From Streptomyces rishiriensis (GTDB lineage Bacteria; Actinomycetota; Actinomycetes; Streptomycetales; Streptomycetaceae): 64,000 nucleotides of DNA. Numbering within the stretch: the first letter of the stretch is position 1; each line of letters starts with the position of its first letter. The stretch lies in the NCBI RefSeq assembly GCF_030815485.1, contig NZ_JAUSWV010000002.1, positions 8,370,001-8,434,000 of the forward strand, read 5' to 3'. Made by a program: the position numbers and the translations under genes. Shown in pieces: positions 51,718 through 60,800 of this stretch. Below the pieces are notes generated by a model that made no database searches, was not told the DNA's origin, and saw only the letters and a list, made by a program, of their open reading frames with translations.

Positions 51718-52394
51718 CGAAGGTCCACCGCCTTCTTCCACGGCAGGTCGTAGAGGTCCACTTTGCTCTTCGCCTCGGGATTCTTCCGCTGCGACCAGGG
51801 AGGCAACGTCTTGATGTACATGCGCGCCTGGACAGCGGTCGGTCCCGTTCCGCCGGGGCAGACGTCGTGCATCCGGGTCAGCGAGAAGCGGGACAGAGAT
51901 CGCTCGGCGTCTTCGCGCTGACTCTTTTCGTAGGGGGTCAGAGGAATGACGTCCTTAGGCTTTCCGTCTTTCGCTGTGGAGTTCTTCCTTTTCTTCTCTT
52001 CCTCATTCTGGCGGAGCCGCAGCAACAGGTCGTCCGAATCGTTCAGCTGATTTATCCCGTTGCTTACGAGGCGCACCGTGCGGGAGGGGAAGAATCGGTC
52101 TTCCTGGGTCTCCTTGATCAAGGGCCCGGTCACATCGTAGAAATCCGTGACGGAACCGTCGGAACACTTTGCGCGAGCTATTATCCCCTCGTCGTCCTTT
52201 GTTGGATTCGGAGCGAAGAGGCTCCAGTTCTGTGTGAAATACGGCTCCAGGTAGCCGCTGATGAGTCCGTGCAGCTTGATTTTTGCGGGGCTGAGGGGCG
52301 CTTGGGAGAACGCCGCAAGAAAGAAATGGGCGCCCAGGAGGGCGGCACCAGCCAACAGTGCCGCCCTCTGGATGCGCCGATGGCGCGCGATCAC
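51714..52394 (-). CDS. DUF5819 family protein (SdpA-like partner)
   Basis: A 226-residue protein with one N-terminal membrane helix (AALLAGAALLGAHFFLAAF) and an extracytoplasmic domain containing the family signature YLEPYFTQNWSLFAPNP, then RFFPSRTVRLVSNG and RMYIKTLPPWSQRK. I recognise it as DUF5819, a family found almost always with HTTM proteins. Its layout (short N-in anchor plus outside domain) parallels SdpA of the Bacillus toxin system. G+C drops in its middle (runs of AAG/TCT near 51960-52010), unlike neighbouring genes, suggesting recent transfer. GTG 52394 overlaps the stop of the small peptide gene (GTGA). Confidence 0.82.
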   Translation of the reverse strand: MIARHRRIQRAALLAGAALLGAHFFLAAFSQAPLSPAKIKLHGLISGYLEPYFTQNWSLFAPNPTKDDEGIIARAKCSDGSVTDFYDVTGPLIKETQEDRFFPSRTVRLVSNGINQLNDSDDLLLRLRQNEEEKKRKNSTAKDGKPKDVIPLTPYEKSQREDAERSLSRFSLTRMHDVCPGGTGPTAVQARMYIKTLPPWSQRKNPEAKSKVDLYDLPWKKAVDLR

Positions 52395-52741
52395 CTGTCG
52401 AAAGCGGTCGCCGCAGCGGAGGCGCCGTCGGCGGACACCTTTGCAGGCGCGCTGAACAGGCTGAAGTTGTTGGCCACCTCGGACGCCTGGTGTGCGACGG
52501 ATCCGGCAGCGGCCCGTGCGTGCACGGAGGCGCGAGCAGCGGCCCGGCCGGCAGCTGCGGCAGCCCGTGCGCCGGCGGCGGCCTGCGGGGTCACCGGAGC
52601 GCCCTCGCCGGCAGCCTGGGTGCTCAGGCTCGCGTCAGCCTGCTGCGGCGCGGAGGCCTGAGCCGAACCCTGCATCGACACCGTCAGGAGCGTGCCCGCG
52701 ACGGCCACGCCGAAGACGACTGCGGCATTCTTCTTCTTCAT
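52391..52741 (-). CDS. Ala-rich secreted peptide precursor, first gene of SDP-like operon
   Basis: A 116-residue protein with a textbook signal peptide (MKKKNAAVVFGVAVAGTLLT, then an ASA cleavage site). The mature part is extremely Ala-rich with regularly spaced Arg (GARAAAAAGRAAARASVHAR), followed by a less repetitive C terminus (HQASEVANNFSLFSAPAK). It probably forms amphipathic helices. No sequence family is recognised. AGAGGGG lies before ATG 52741. Its stop overlaps the start of the DUF5819 gene, and DUF5819 and HTTM follow: position and export signal make it the likely substrate of that pair, as SdpC is in Bacillus. There is no detectable similarity to SdpC itself. Confidence 0.75.
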   Translation of the reverse strand: MKKKNAAVVFGVAVAGTLLTVSMQGSAQASAPQQADASLSTQAAGEGAPVTPQAAAGARAAAAAGRAAARASVHARAAAGSVAHQASEVANNFSLFSAPAKVSADGASAAATAFDR

Positions 52742-52934
52742 TTTTTCCCCTCTTTGTGTCTGATCGCCCGGGGTGAAGACGACGGCGGGCCAGAAAATGT
52801 TGGTCAGACATTCTCGACCGCTCGCCCCCGTGGACGAACCAGGTTTTCCGACGGAGACGGAGAATTTCCACGACGTGCGCCCCGTATGCCTGCTTGCATC
52901 TGCAAGGAGAGCCCTCATGCCCGCCGCGATTCCT

Positions 52935-52955
52935 GATGATCTTAGGGAGATCATC
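52935..52955. promoter_or_regulatory. Inverted repeat upstream of SDP-like operon
   Basis: GATGATCT (52935-52942) and AGATCATC (52948-52955), 5-nt loop, ~195 bp upstream of the first gene. A near-palindrome GTGATCATCAC follows at about 52983-52993. Either could be a regulator site. 52742-53130 is relatively A+T-rich and has no gene I can support. Confidence 0.45.
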
Positions 52956-53130
52956 TCGGCCATCTCAAGGAGTGACCATGTGGTGATCATCACAGCGCGA
53001 TGTTCGCGCCTTTCACCCCTGAGTCGTTCCCCCGCCGTTCGGTTCCTTGGGGACCGTTATCGGTCAACGAATGACGGAAACCCGTTGAACGGTGAAATGG
53101 TGCCGTTCGGCCCTGACGCTCACGGAGGGC

Positions 53131-53316
53131 GTATCGAACCAGGACGCGACAGTGGTGGGAACCGGCCCCAACGGCTGTGCGGCAGCGGTCGCTCTCGGAC
53201 GGGCCGGACGCGAAGTCGCGCTGTACGAGGCCCGTGAAACCAGCGGCGCCGGGGCTGCGGACGGAGTCCCTCATGCCCACCTCTCCAACGGCGACGCCCC
53301 AGCGAGTTGGGCGTGA
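53131..53316 (+). pseudogene. FAD-oxidoreductase N-terminal fragment
   Basis: The frame reads SNQDATVVGTGPNGCAAAVA and continues LGRAGREVALYEARET, an unmistakable N-terminal FAD-binding strand-helix of the phytoene-desaturase/NAD(P)-FAD oxidoreductase family (GxGPNGLAAAVxLARAG). It ends at a stop after ~60 codons, where intact proteins have ~500. GGAGGG is placed for a start at 53131, but the codon is GTA, so the start too has been lost. A decayed relic. Confidence 0.7.
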
Positions 53317-53380
53317 GCACGGCTCCGGACATCGGACGCGGTGAGCCGTACGCACGCGACACTCCCGCGCGGAGCGCTGC

Positions 53381-53587
53381 TCACCCCACGGTCTCCGCCG
53401 CGTCGTCCTCGGACTTGTCGGGGAAGACCAGCCGCACCCCGCCGCCGATCACCAGGAAGCAGAACAGCAGGAGGGCGAAGTGCATGAACCTCGCGGCACC
53501 CTCCCAGTCGGACGAAGGCCCCAGGACCAACCAGAAGGCGAGAGCCATCCCCGCCAACACCACCGTCACGCCAAGCAACCGACGCAC
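53381..53587 (-). CDS. Small two-helix membrane protein, 68 residues
   Basis: Two membrane helices (LLGVTVVLAGMALAFWLVLG and FMHFALLLFCFLVIGGGVRLVF) separated by a short loop, then an acidic tail (PDKSEDDAAETVG). No family recognised. GTG 53587 has AGGGAG upstream, preferred to the earlier ATG at 53617. Stand-alone, function unknown. Confidence 0.55.
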   Translation of the reverse strand: MRRLLGVTVVLAGMALAFWLVLGPSSDWEGAARFMHFALLLFCFLVIGGGVRLVFPDKSEDDAAETVG

Positions 53588-54070
53588 CCCATGCTCCCTT
53601 CCTCGAACGGCCTTCACACAACCGCTCTACTCTACGCATCGGTAACAATGGTTCTGCGCACGGCAGATGAGCAGCTGGCCGAATCCCGTCGCACGCAGAC
53701 GCGGTGCCATCGCAAGCAAGGCCGCGCAGACCGGACGGGATCCCCGGCCTGCGAGCAGATGAAGCCGTATCCCCGCCCGCGCCGCGTCGAACGACGAACG
53801 CAGTGCGCGCCCGAGACGGCCGAACCCCGGTCATCAAGTCGGTCGGTGCAAGGCCGACTCCGTTCGGACCGCCGGATTCGGGATCAGCGAGTCCACCGCC
53901 CACGCCTACACCAGCGCGGTCCTCCACCTGCTCGCCGCGCGTGCGCTCACTGTGCGGGGTCCGGCCGGGCTGGTGGAGAGGGGCGGGTGTGTTCGGGCGG
54001 GGGTGGAGGCGCATGCCTGATCCCCCGAACGGCCTGCCAGGGCGCGACAGGCGCCGGGGGAGGGCCTCCT
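53588..54070. other. Intergenic stretch, no gene recognised
   Basis: About 480 bp between divergent genes; frames are open but no motif supports a gene. It should contain the promoter of the lipoprotein hydrolase. Confidence 0.45.
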
Positions 54071-55714
54071 ATGGAAGACATGTCCCGACTCGACAGCGCT
54101 TGCCCGCGCTCACTTCGCTCCGCCGCGGCACTGAGCCTGGTAGCGGCTTTGGCCGTCGGCTGTACCGCGGCCGATGCCGACACCTCCGTCGCGGGCCGCG
54201 CGGCCGTCGGGACGTCGCCACTGCCCACCGTCCCACCCGCCCAGCCACCGGCACAGCTCACCCGGACCAAGGTCGAGACCGCGGTGAGCCGGCTCGACGA
54301 CGTCGTACGGGACGCCATGCAGCGCACCGGTGTGCCCGGAGTGGCCGTGGGTGTGGTGTACGACGACAAGGTGATGTACCTGAAGGGGTTCGGACTGCGG
54401 AAGGTGGGCACGAAGGACCGGGTCGGAGCGGACACGGTCTTCCAGCTCGCCTCGGTCTCGAAGCCCCTGGCCTCCACCGTGGTCGCCGCAGCCGCGGGCG
54501 AGAAGACCGTCGGCTGGGACGACCCGGTCGTCAAGTACACCCCCGGCTTCGCGCTGAAGGACCCGTGGGTCAGCCGCCATGTCACGCTGGCCGACCTCTT
54601 CTCGCACCGCAGCGGACTGCCCGACCACGCCGGTGACCTCCTGGAGAACCTCGGCTACGACCGCTCGTACATCCTGGACCACCTGCGCTACGAACCGCTG
54701 GCCCCTTTCCGTGCCCACTACGCGTACACCAACTTCGGGCTGACCGAAGCCGCGGTCGCCACCGCGCGAGCGGCGGGGACCAACTGGGAGAAGCTGTCCG
54801 CCGACAAGGTGTACCGGCCGCTGGGGATGGACTCCAGCAGCTCTTCGTTCGCCGACTACGAGAAGGCGGGCAACAAGGCCGCCCTGCACGTGAAGACCGG
54901 GGGTACCTGGCGCGCCGCGTATGTGCGCGACCCGGACGCCCAGAGCCCGGCGGGCGGGGCCAGCTCGACGGTCCGGGACATGACGAAGTGGCTGCGTCTG
55001 CAACTGGGGAACGGAAAGTTCGAGGGGCGCCAGGTCGTCGACGCCGACGCTCTGGAGCAGACTCACGTGCCGCACATGGTCTCCGAGCCGCCGCACTCGC
55101 CCGCGGGCAGGACCGGGTTCTACGGGCTCGGCTGGAACGTGAGCTACGACGACCAGGGCAGGCTGAAGCTCGGCCACTCCGGCGGCTTCGCGCTGGGAGC
55201 GGCCACCAACGTCGCCTTGTTGCCCTCGGAGAAGCTCGGCATCGTCGTCCTGACCAACGGCGAGCCCATCGGCGTGCCCGAGGCGATCTCCACCACGTTC
55301 CTCGACACCGCGCAGACCGGCGGGCCGACCGTCGACTGGCTGAAGTTCCTCGGGCCGATCTTCCAGCAGGCTCTGCAGGGGGAACGCTCACAGGTCGACT
55401 ACAGCAAGCCCCCGGCCTCGCCCGCACCGGCCAAGGCGAACAGCGCCTACACCGGAACGTACGCCAATGAGTACTACGGCCCGATGACCGTCAGCGCCCA
55501 GGGGAACGAACTCACCATGCAACTCGGGCCCAAAAAGCAACGGTTCGTCTTGGCCCACTACGACGGTGACACCTTCAGCTACCGCACCACCGGCGAAATG
55601 GCCGTCGGCCTGTCCGGCGTGACCTTTACCGCCGACTCCAGCGGACGCGCCGCCAAGGTTCGGGTCGAGGACCTCGACACGAGCGGTCTCGGCACGTTCA
55701 CGAGGAAGGACTAG
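54071..55714 (+). CDS. Serine beta-lactamase-family lipoprotein hydrolase
   Basis: A 547-residue secreted enzyme of the class C beta-lactamase/penicillin-binding superfamily. A lipoprotein signal ends in LAVGC. The catalytic motifs are Ser128-x-x-Lys131 (SVSK), Tyr219-x-Asn221 (YTN) and His369-Ser-Gly (HSG, replacing KTG). A C-terminal domain of ~130 residues (SAYTGTYANEYYGPMTV…VRVEDLDTSGLGTFTRKD) is the DUF3471-like beta domain common in this group. ATG 54071 follows GGGGAGGG; ATG 54080 is an alternative. Likely an esterase, D-aminopeptidase or carboxypeptidase acting at the cell surface. Confidence 0.9.
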   Translation: MEDMSRLDSACPRSLRSAAALSLVAALAVGCTAADADTSVAGRAAVGTSPLPTVPPAQPPAQLTRTKVETAVSRLDDVVRDAMQRTGVPGVAVGVVYDDKVMYLKGFGLRKVGTKDRVGADTVFQLASVSKPLASTVVAAAAGEKTVGWDDPVVKYTPGFALKDPWVSRHVTLADLFSHRSGLPDHAGDLLENLGYDRSYILDHLRYEPLAPFRAHYAYTNFGLTEAAVATARAAGTNWEKLSADKVYRPLGMDSSSSSFADYEKAGNKAALHVKTGGTWRAAYVRDPDAQSPAGGASSTVRDMTKWLRLQLGNGKFEGRQVVDADALEQTHVPHMVSEPPHSPAGRTGFYGLGWNVSYDDQGRLKLGHSGGFALGAATNVALLPSEKLGIVVLTNGEPIGVPEAISTTFLDTAQTGGPTVDWLKFLGPIFQQALQGERSQVDYSKPPASPAPAKANSAYTGTYANEYYGPMTVSAQGNELTMQLGPKKQRFVLAHYDGDTFSYRTTGEMAVGLSGVTFTADSSGRAAKVRVEDLDTSGLGTFTRKD

Positions 55715-56031
55715 CCCGCGGGTCGAACGGACGTGCGCAGGAGGTCGCGTTGTCGGCATCCGCCCCAGCCGCGTCTGCGGGCTGTCACGTCCGACCTGGA
55801 ACGCCGCTCTGGCGCGAGAGCCTCTCAGGCCGGACGTCACATGTGCCTCCTTGCGGGCGTCGGCTGGAAGACCATCGCCAAGGCCGTACGGCGTCGTCGA
55901 CACCAGGCCCGCGCCCGCGACTGCCACTGCCGCCGACGCGAGGCCACAACAGGAAGAGCCACAACTTCGCGGGTATCAATTGACTGGGCTCGGAAGCAAC
56001 CGGCCGAAGTCAGTGCGGACCGAGGGGCCTG
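55715..56031. other. Intergenic stretch, no gene recognised
   Basis: About 320 bp between convergent genes, no motif or hairpin of note. Confidence 0.45.
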
Positions 56032-56760
56032 TCATGCCGCCGTCAGCGCCGCCAGGGCGCGGTCCATCGCGTCGTTGAATTCCTCCGGTGTCAGCGGCAG
56101 CCGGGACTTGACGTCCCGACTCCACTGGTCGGCGAGGACCTCGGCGGAGCCCGCCTCGACACCGTCGAGCGCGGCGTCGGCCAGGTCCGACGGCGCGATC
56201 TTGGCCACGGGCCAGCCCGCGGCCATGTCGGTGTCGGCCAGGCCGAGGTGCACCGCTGTCACGAGAGTGCCCTGATCGGCGAGTTCCAGGCGGACGCCGT
56301 TGGTCATGGCCCAGGCGGCGGCCTTGGTGAGGTGGTAGGCATTGGCGCCCTTGCCCCCGAACCACGACATGGCGGACAGGACGCTGACGATCGCGCCCCC
56401 GCCGTTCCTGGCGAGCGCCGGCGCGAACTCCCGGATCATTCCCAAGTGGCCGAACACGTTGGTCTCCAGCTCCTGCCGTACCGCGTCCAGCGAACCGTTC
56501 ACCAGGTCGGTCCCCGTCTGGATGCCCGCGTTGTTGATGAGCAGCGAGACGTCCGGGGCGGCCTCGGCTGCGGCCCTCACGGATGCGGGATCGGCGATGT
56601 CGAGGGGCAGCACGTCGACCCCGGGCAGGTCCACGGTCTCGGGCCGGCGAGCCGTCGCGTAGACCTTGCGGGCGCCCCGTTCGAGCAGGCGCTGGGCGAA
56701 GGCGCGGCCCAGGCCGCGGTTGGCTCCGGTGACAAGGGCGACTGAGTTGTTGATGTCCAT
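56032..56760 (-). CDS. SDR family oxidoreductase
   Basis: A 242-residue classical short-chain dehydrogenase. Nucleotide motif VTGANRGLGRAF, NNAG in LLINNAGIQ, catalytic Ser in SVLSAMSWFG and the Tyr-Lys pair in YHLTK. The typical 'PGxxxT' loop is LGLADTDMA. ATG 56760 (MDINNSV) has no Shine-Dalgarno, and a MerR-type inverted repeat with promoter elements lies immediately upstream, so it may be translated from a very short leader. It is divergent from the MerR gene, which probably controls it. Substrate unknown. Confidence 0.9.
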   Translation of the reverse strand: MDINNSVALVTGANRGLGRAFAQRLLERGARKVYATARRPETVDLPGVDVLPLDIADPASVRAAAEAAPDVSLLINNAGIQTGTDLVNGSLDAVRQELETNVFGHLGMIREFAPALARNGGGAIVSVLSAMSWFGGKGANAYHLTKAAAWAMTNGVRLELADQGTLVTAVHLGLADTDMAAGWPVAKIAPSDLADAALDGVEAGSAEVLADQWSRDVKSRLPLTPEEFNDAMDRALAALTAA

Positions 56761-56777
56761 GCCCGGTACGCTAAAAC

Positions 56778-56793
56778 CTGACGCTAACGTCAG
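56778..56793. promoter_or_regulatory. MerR-type operator between SDR and MerR genes
   Basis: CTGACG (56778-56783) and CGTCAG (56788-56793) with a 4-bp centre, within 20-35 bp of the SDR start and ~40 bp of the MerR start; it is the obvious binding site in this divergent promoter. Confidence 0.65.
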
Positions 56794-56834
56794 AGGCAAG
56801 TGCTGGTCATCAGGGCCGGGGGAGAGGAATCACC

Positions 56835-57212
56835 ATGACCGTCACAGAGGCCACGACGGAGCGGCTGATCCGCATCGGCGAGGTGGCGCGGGGCGCCGGC
56901 GTCTCGGTACGCGCCGTGCGCTACTACGAGCAGCAGGGGCTGCTCATCGCGGAGCGCAGCCCATCCGGCCAGCGCCTCTACCGGCAGGATGCCGTCCACC
57001 TGATCCGTTTCTTCCAGCAGATGTTCGCCGCCGGCCTGACCAGCCGAAGGATCACGGAACTCCTTCCGTGCTGGGACGCCGGGCACACCGACGCCGAGCA
57101 ACGAGCCATGCTGCGCGCCGAGCGGGACCGCATCCAGGCCAAGATCGACGACTTGCAGGCTGCCCTGGAACGCCTCGACGAGGTCATCGCGATCACGGAC
57201 ACGCACCCGTAG
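56835..57212 (+). CDS. MerR-family transcriptional regulator
   Basis: A 125-residue regulator. The winged helix-turn-helix is IRIGEVARGAGVSVRAVRYYEQQGLL followed by the wing region RSPSGQRLYRQDAV; the C-terminal half is a dimerisation coiled coil (LRAERDRIQAKIDDLQAALERLDEVI). No metal-binding Cys pattern is present, so it belongs to the redox- or drug-responsive group rather than the metal sensors. ATG 56835 follows GGGGGAGAGGA. Divergent from the SDR gene with a shared inverted repeat. Confidence 0.92.
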   Translation: MTVTEATTERLIRIGEVARGAGVSVRAVRYYEQQGLLIAERSPSGQRLYRQDAVHLIRFFQQMFAAGLTSRRITELLPCWDAGHTDAEQRAMLRAERDRIQAKIDDLQAALERLDEVIAITDTHP

Positions 57213-57439
57213 GCGCGGTCGGTCGGACGTCGCACCGGCGATCTACGGCTTCCGGGTCCCGGTACTCCCAGCCCGGACGATCGGGTCGGCTCAAGAGGCG
57301 CCCCGATGTCGACTTACCGGATCCCGCGAGCCGACGACGAGCATCAGCTGCGGCGCCTCCCCGGTCGCTGTTTCGTGTGCCACGGCGGCGGGTCCCAACC
57401 GTCAGTCTCCGATCGGCCGGGGTACGACGCACAGCCCCC

Positions 57440-57603
57440 GGGTGACGAGGGCGCGATGGCGATGAACAACACCGCCCACCACGGCGTGCGGGGGAGCCAC
57501 AAGAAGTTGGCGGTCATGCTGAGTCCGGCCGACTCCACGCCGACGCCCTGGCCCATGCGGCACCGGTCAACGGGGTGACGCCCGCGAGCGCGATCAGAAT
57601 GCT
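57440..57603 (-). pseudogene. Decayed DUF7144-type membrane protein gene
   Basis: On the minus strand one frame reads ILIALAGVTPLTGAAWARAS and then stops; the next frame over continues AGLSMTANFLWLPRTPWWAV followed by LFIAIA. In intact actinobacterial DUF7144 proteins these are one run (…LALAGIGLLTGATWARVVGI…LSMIANFLWLPYYPWWAIVVIAL…). A single frameshift and missing flanks make it a relic. The surrounding 57213-57810 has no other gene. Confidence 0.6.
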
Positions 57604-57810
57604 GCGGCACGCGGCCTGCCCTGCGTCCTGTTCACCGGGCTCGTGGACCGCATCATGTGGCCGTGAGCGGACAGGCCGCGGACTCGCATCTCGGTACGGT
57701 GCCTTTACGCCCGAAATCGCGGGGTTCACGGCTGGCAAACACCTGCCATGGCGAGGACTTGCCGCCATGAGGCCTTCACGACGGCGTTCACCGATCGATA
57801 GACCCATGGC

Positions 57811-60800
57811 ATGTACTCCCCCTCTCATGCTTCCGCCTTCCGGCGCGGGCGCCGGCGGCTGATCTCGGCTGCCACCGCGGTGCCCCTACTGGCGTCGGGA
57901 CTCGCAGTTCTGCACGCGCCCGCACAAGCCGCTCCAAGTAGACCCACCGCCACCGCGCGTCCCTCGGCGACCCACAAGGTCACCCTGGTCACCGGCGATG
58001 TCGTCACGGTCACCACGATGGCCGACGGCAAGCAGACCGCCGAGGTCGACCGGCCGGACAGCGCCGTCGGCGGCGTGAAAGTTCAGCAGATCAAGGGCGA
58101 CCTGTTCGTCATCCCGGACGAGGCGGCGCCGCTGCTGGCCACGGACAAGCTGGACCGGCGGCTGTTCAACGTCAGTGGCCTGATCGAGATGGGCTACGAC
58201 GACGCGAAGTCGGCCGCGGTGCCGCTGATCGCGACGTACACCCAGCCGAAGTCCCGCTCGGCCGCCCGGCCGACGGCCCCCCGGGGCAGCAAGCTGACCC
58301 GTGACCTCAAGAGCATCCGCGGCGCCGCGCTCAGCACCGAGAAGCGGCAGGCCCGCACGTTCTGGACCAGCGTCGCGCCGCAGGACAGCGCGGCGCTGGG
58401 CGAGGGTGTGGCGAAGCTGTGGCTCGACGGCCGTGTCAAGGCCAGCCTGAAGGAGAGCGTGCCGCTGATCGGCGCGCCCCAGGCCTGGGCGGCCGGCTAC
58501 GACGGCAAGGGTGTCAAGGTCGCGGTGCTCGACACCGGCATCGACGTCAACCACCCCGACTTCGCCGGCCTGATCGACGACACGGCCAGCTTCGTGCCGG
58601 GTGAGGCCATCACCGACGTCAACGGGCACGGCTCGCATGTCGCCGGAACGATCGTCGGTTCCGGCTCGGCTTCCGGAGGCGACAACAAGGGCGTCGCCCC
58701 GGGCGCCGACCTGTTCGTCGGCAAGGTGCTCGGCGGCGCGGAGGGCTACGGCCAGGACTCCTGGGTCATGGCCGGCATGCAATGGGCCGCCGAATCCGGC
58801 GCGGACGTCGTCAACATGAGCCTCGGCGACTCGTACCCGACGGACGGCAGCGACCCGATGTCGCAGACGGTCGACGCGCTGTCCGCGCAGTACGGCACAC
58901 TGTTCGTCATAGCCGCCGGGAACGCCGGCCCGGAGAGCATCTCCTCCCCGGGTGCGGCCGCCTCGGCGCTGACCGTGGCCGCCACGGACAAGGAGGACCG
59001 GCTCGCGTCGTTCTCCAGTACCGGTCCGCTGTCCGGCTCCGGCGGCATGAAGCCGGACATCGCGGCGCCCGGCGTGGCCATCACCGCGGCCCGCTCGCAG
59101 GAGATGACCGACGGTGGTGAGGGTCTCTACCGCACCATCAGCGGCACCTCCATGGCCACCCCGCACGTGGTCGGCGCGGCGGCGATCCTGGCTCAGCAGC
59201 ACCCGGACTGGACCGGCGCGCAGCTCAAGGAACACTTGATGAGCACCGCAAAGGGTCTGGCCGACGGGTACTCGCCGTACGAGGTCGGCACCGGTCGCGT
59301 CGACGTAGCCGCCGCCGTGCGCGCCACGGTCCGCGGCCCCGGATCGCTCTTCTTCGGCAACTACACATGGCCGCACCAGCCGAGCGACGTCCCCGTCACA
59401 AAGGACATGAACTTCACCAACACGGGCTCCGACGAGGTCACGCTCGACCTGGCGCTGACCGACGCCGACGGCCCGTTCACGCTGGGCGCCGCCACGGTGA
59501 CCGTCCCGGCGGGCGGCACCGCCGCCGTCCCGGTGACCGGTGACCCGCAGACCGCCTCGGTCGGTCGGCACGTCGGCTACGTGATCGCGACGGACGCGGC
59601 CACGGGACAGCCGGTGACCCGCACATCGGTTGCGCTGCTCAAGGAGGAGGAGCGCTACGACCTGAACATCAGTCTGGTCGGCCGCGACGGCAAGCCCGCG
59701 GCCGGGTTGGTCGCGATCAACCTGGCCGGTGACTCCTGGCCGTGGTCGGTCTACGTCGACGGCTCGACCACCCTGCGCATGGCCCCAGGCCTGTACACCG
59801 TCGCGGCGTACCTCGACGTGGCCGGTGAGAAGGCGGACCGGTCGGGTGTGGCCGTGCTGGTCGCCCCGGAGACCGTGCTCGAGGGCGGCTCCGCGGACGT
59901 GGTGCTGGACGCGAGCAAGGCCCATCTGCTGGAGACCGAGGCGCCGCAGCGCACCCAGGACCGCCAGCGCAAGGTCGACTTCAACGTCCACTACAAGGGC
60001 CTCGACCCGTCCATGGACTACCGCAGCGCGTACGTGCTGCCGCCGACCTACGACGACGTCTACGTCGCGCCGACGGAGCCGATGAAGCACGGCGAGTTCA
60101 TGCTGATCACCCGCTGGCGCAAGGATGAGCCGCAACTCGGCCTGAGCACGCTGGACGGGCGGCTCCGCTTCGAGACGCTGGTGCAGGCGGGCAGCGCCCT
60201 GGGCACCGCGACCGACAGGCTGAACGCCGTCTACGCCGGCAGCGGCGCGGCGGCCGAGTACGAGAAGGTCCGGGCCAAAGGCAAGGTCGTTGTCGTCGAG
60301 CGCAGCGACGAGGTCTCGCCCCAGGACCGCACCGCGGCCGCTGCCGCGGCCGGTGCCACGGCACTGATCGTGGTCAACGACGGTGTCGGCGCTCTGATGG
60401 AGTACGTCGGCGAGTCGACCATCCCGGTCGCCACGGTGCACCGCGACGCGGGCAAGGCCCTCATCTCGATGGCCAAGGCCGGCATGCTGAAGCTGACCGT
60501 CAAGCAGACCGAGCGCACGCCGTTCGTCTACGACCTGACCCGGGACTACCCCGGCCAGGTGCCCGACCGGGCCCTGGTCTACAAGCCGACCCAGGACGAC
60601 CTCGCCCGGATCGACGCCCGCTACTACTCGGCCACGGACCGCAAGTTGGCGGAAGGCTACCGTTCCGACTTCACCCTCAGCCCGTCGTTCAACTTCCCCG
60701 AGCTCGAGTGGCACCCGGGCACCCGCACCGAGTGGGTGACCCCGGGCCAGGTCTGGAGGGAGTTCCACGCGCAGGGGACCGACGGAGGCCTGCCGTGGGT

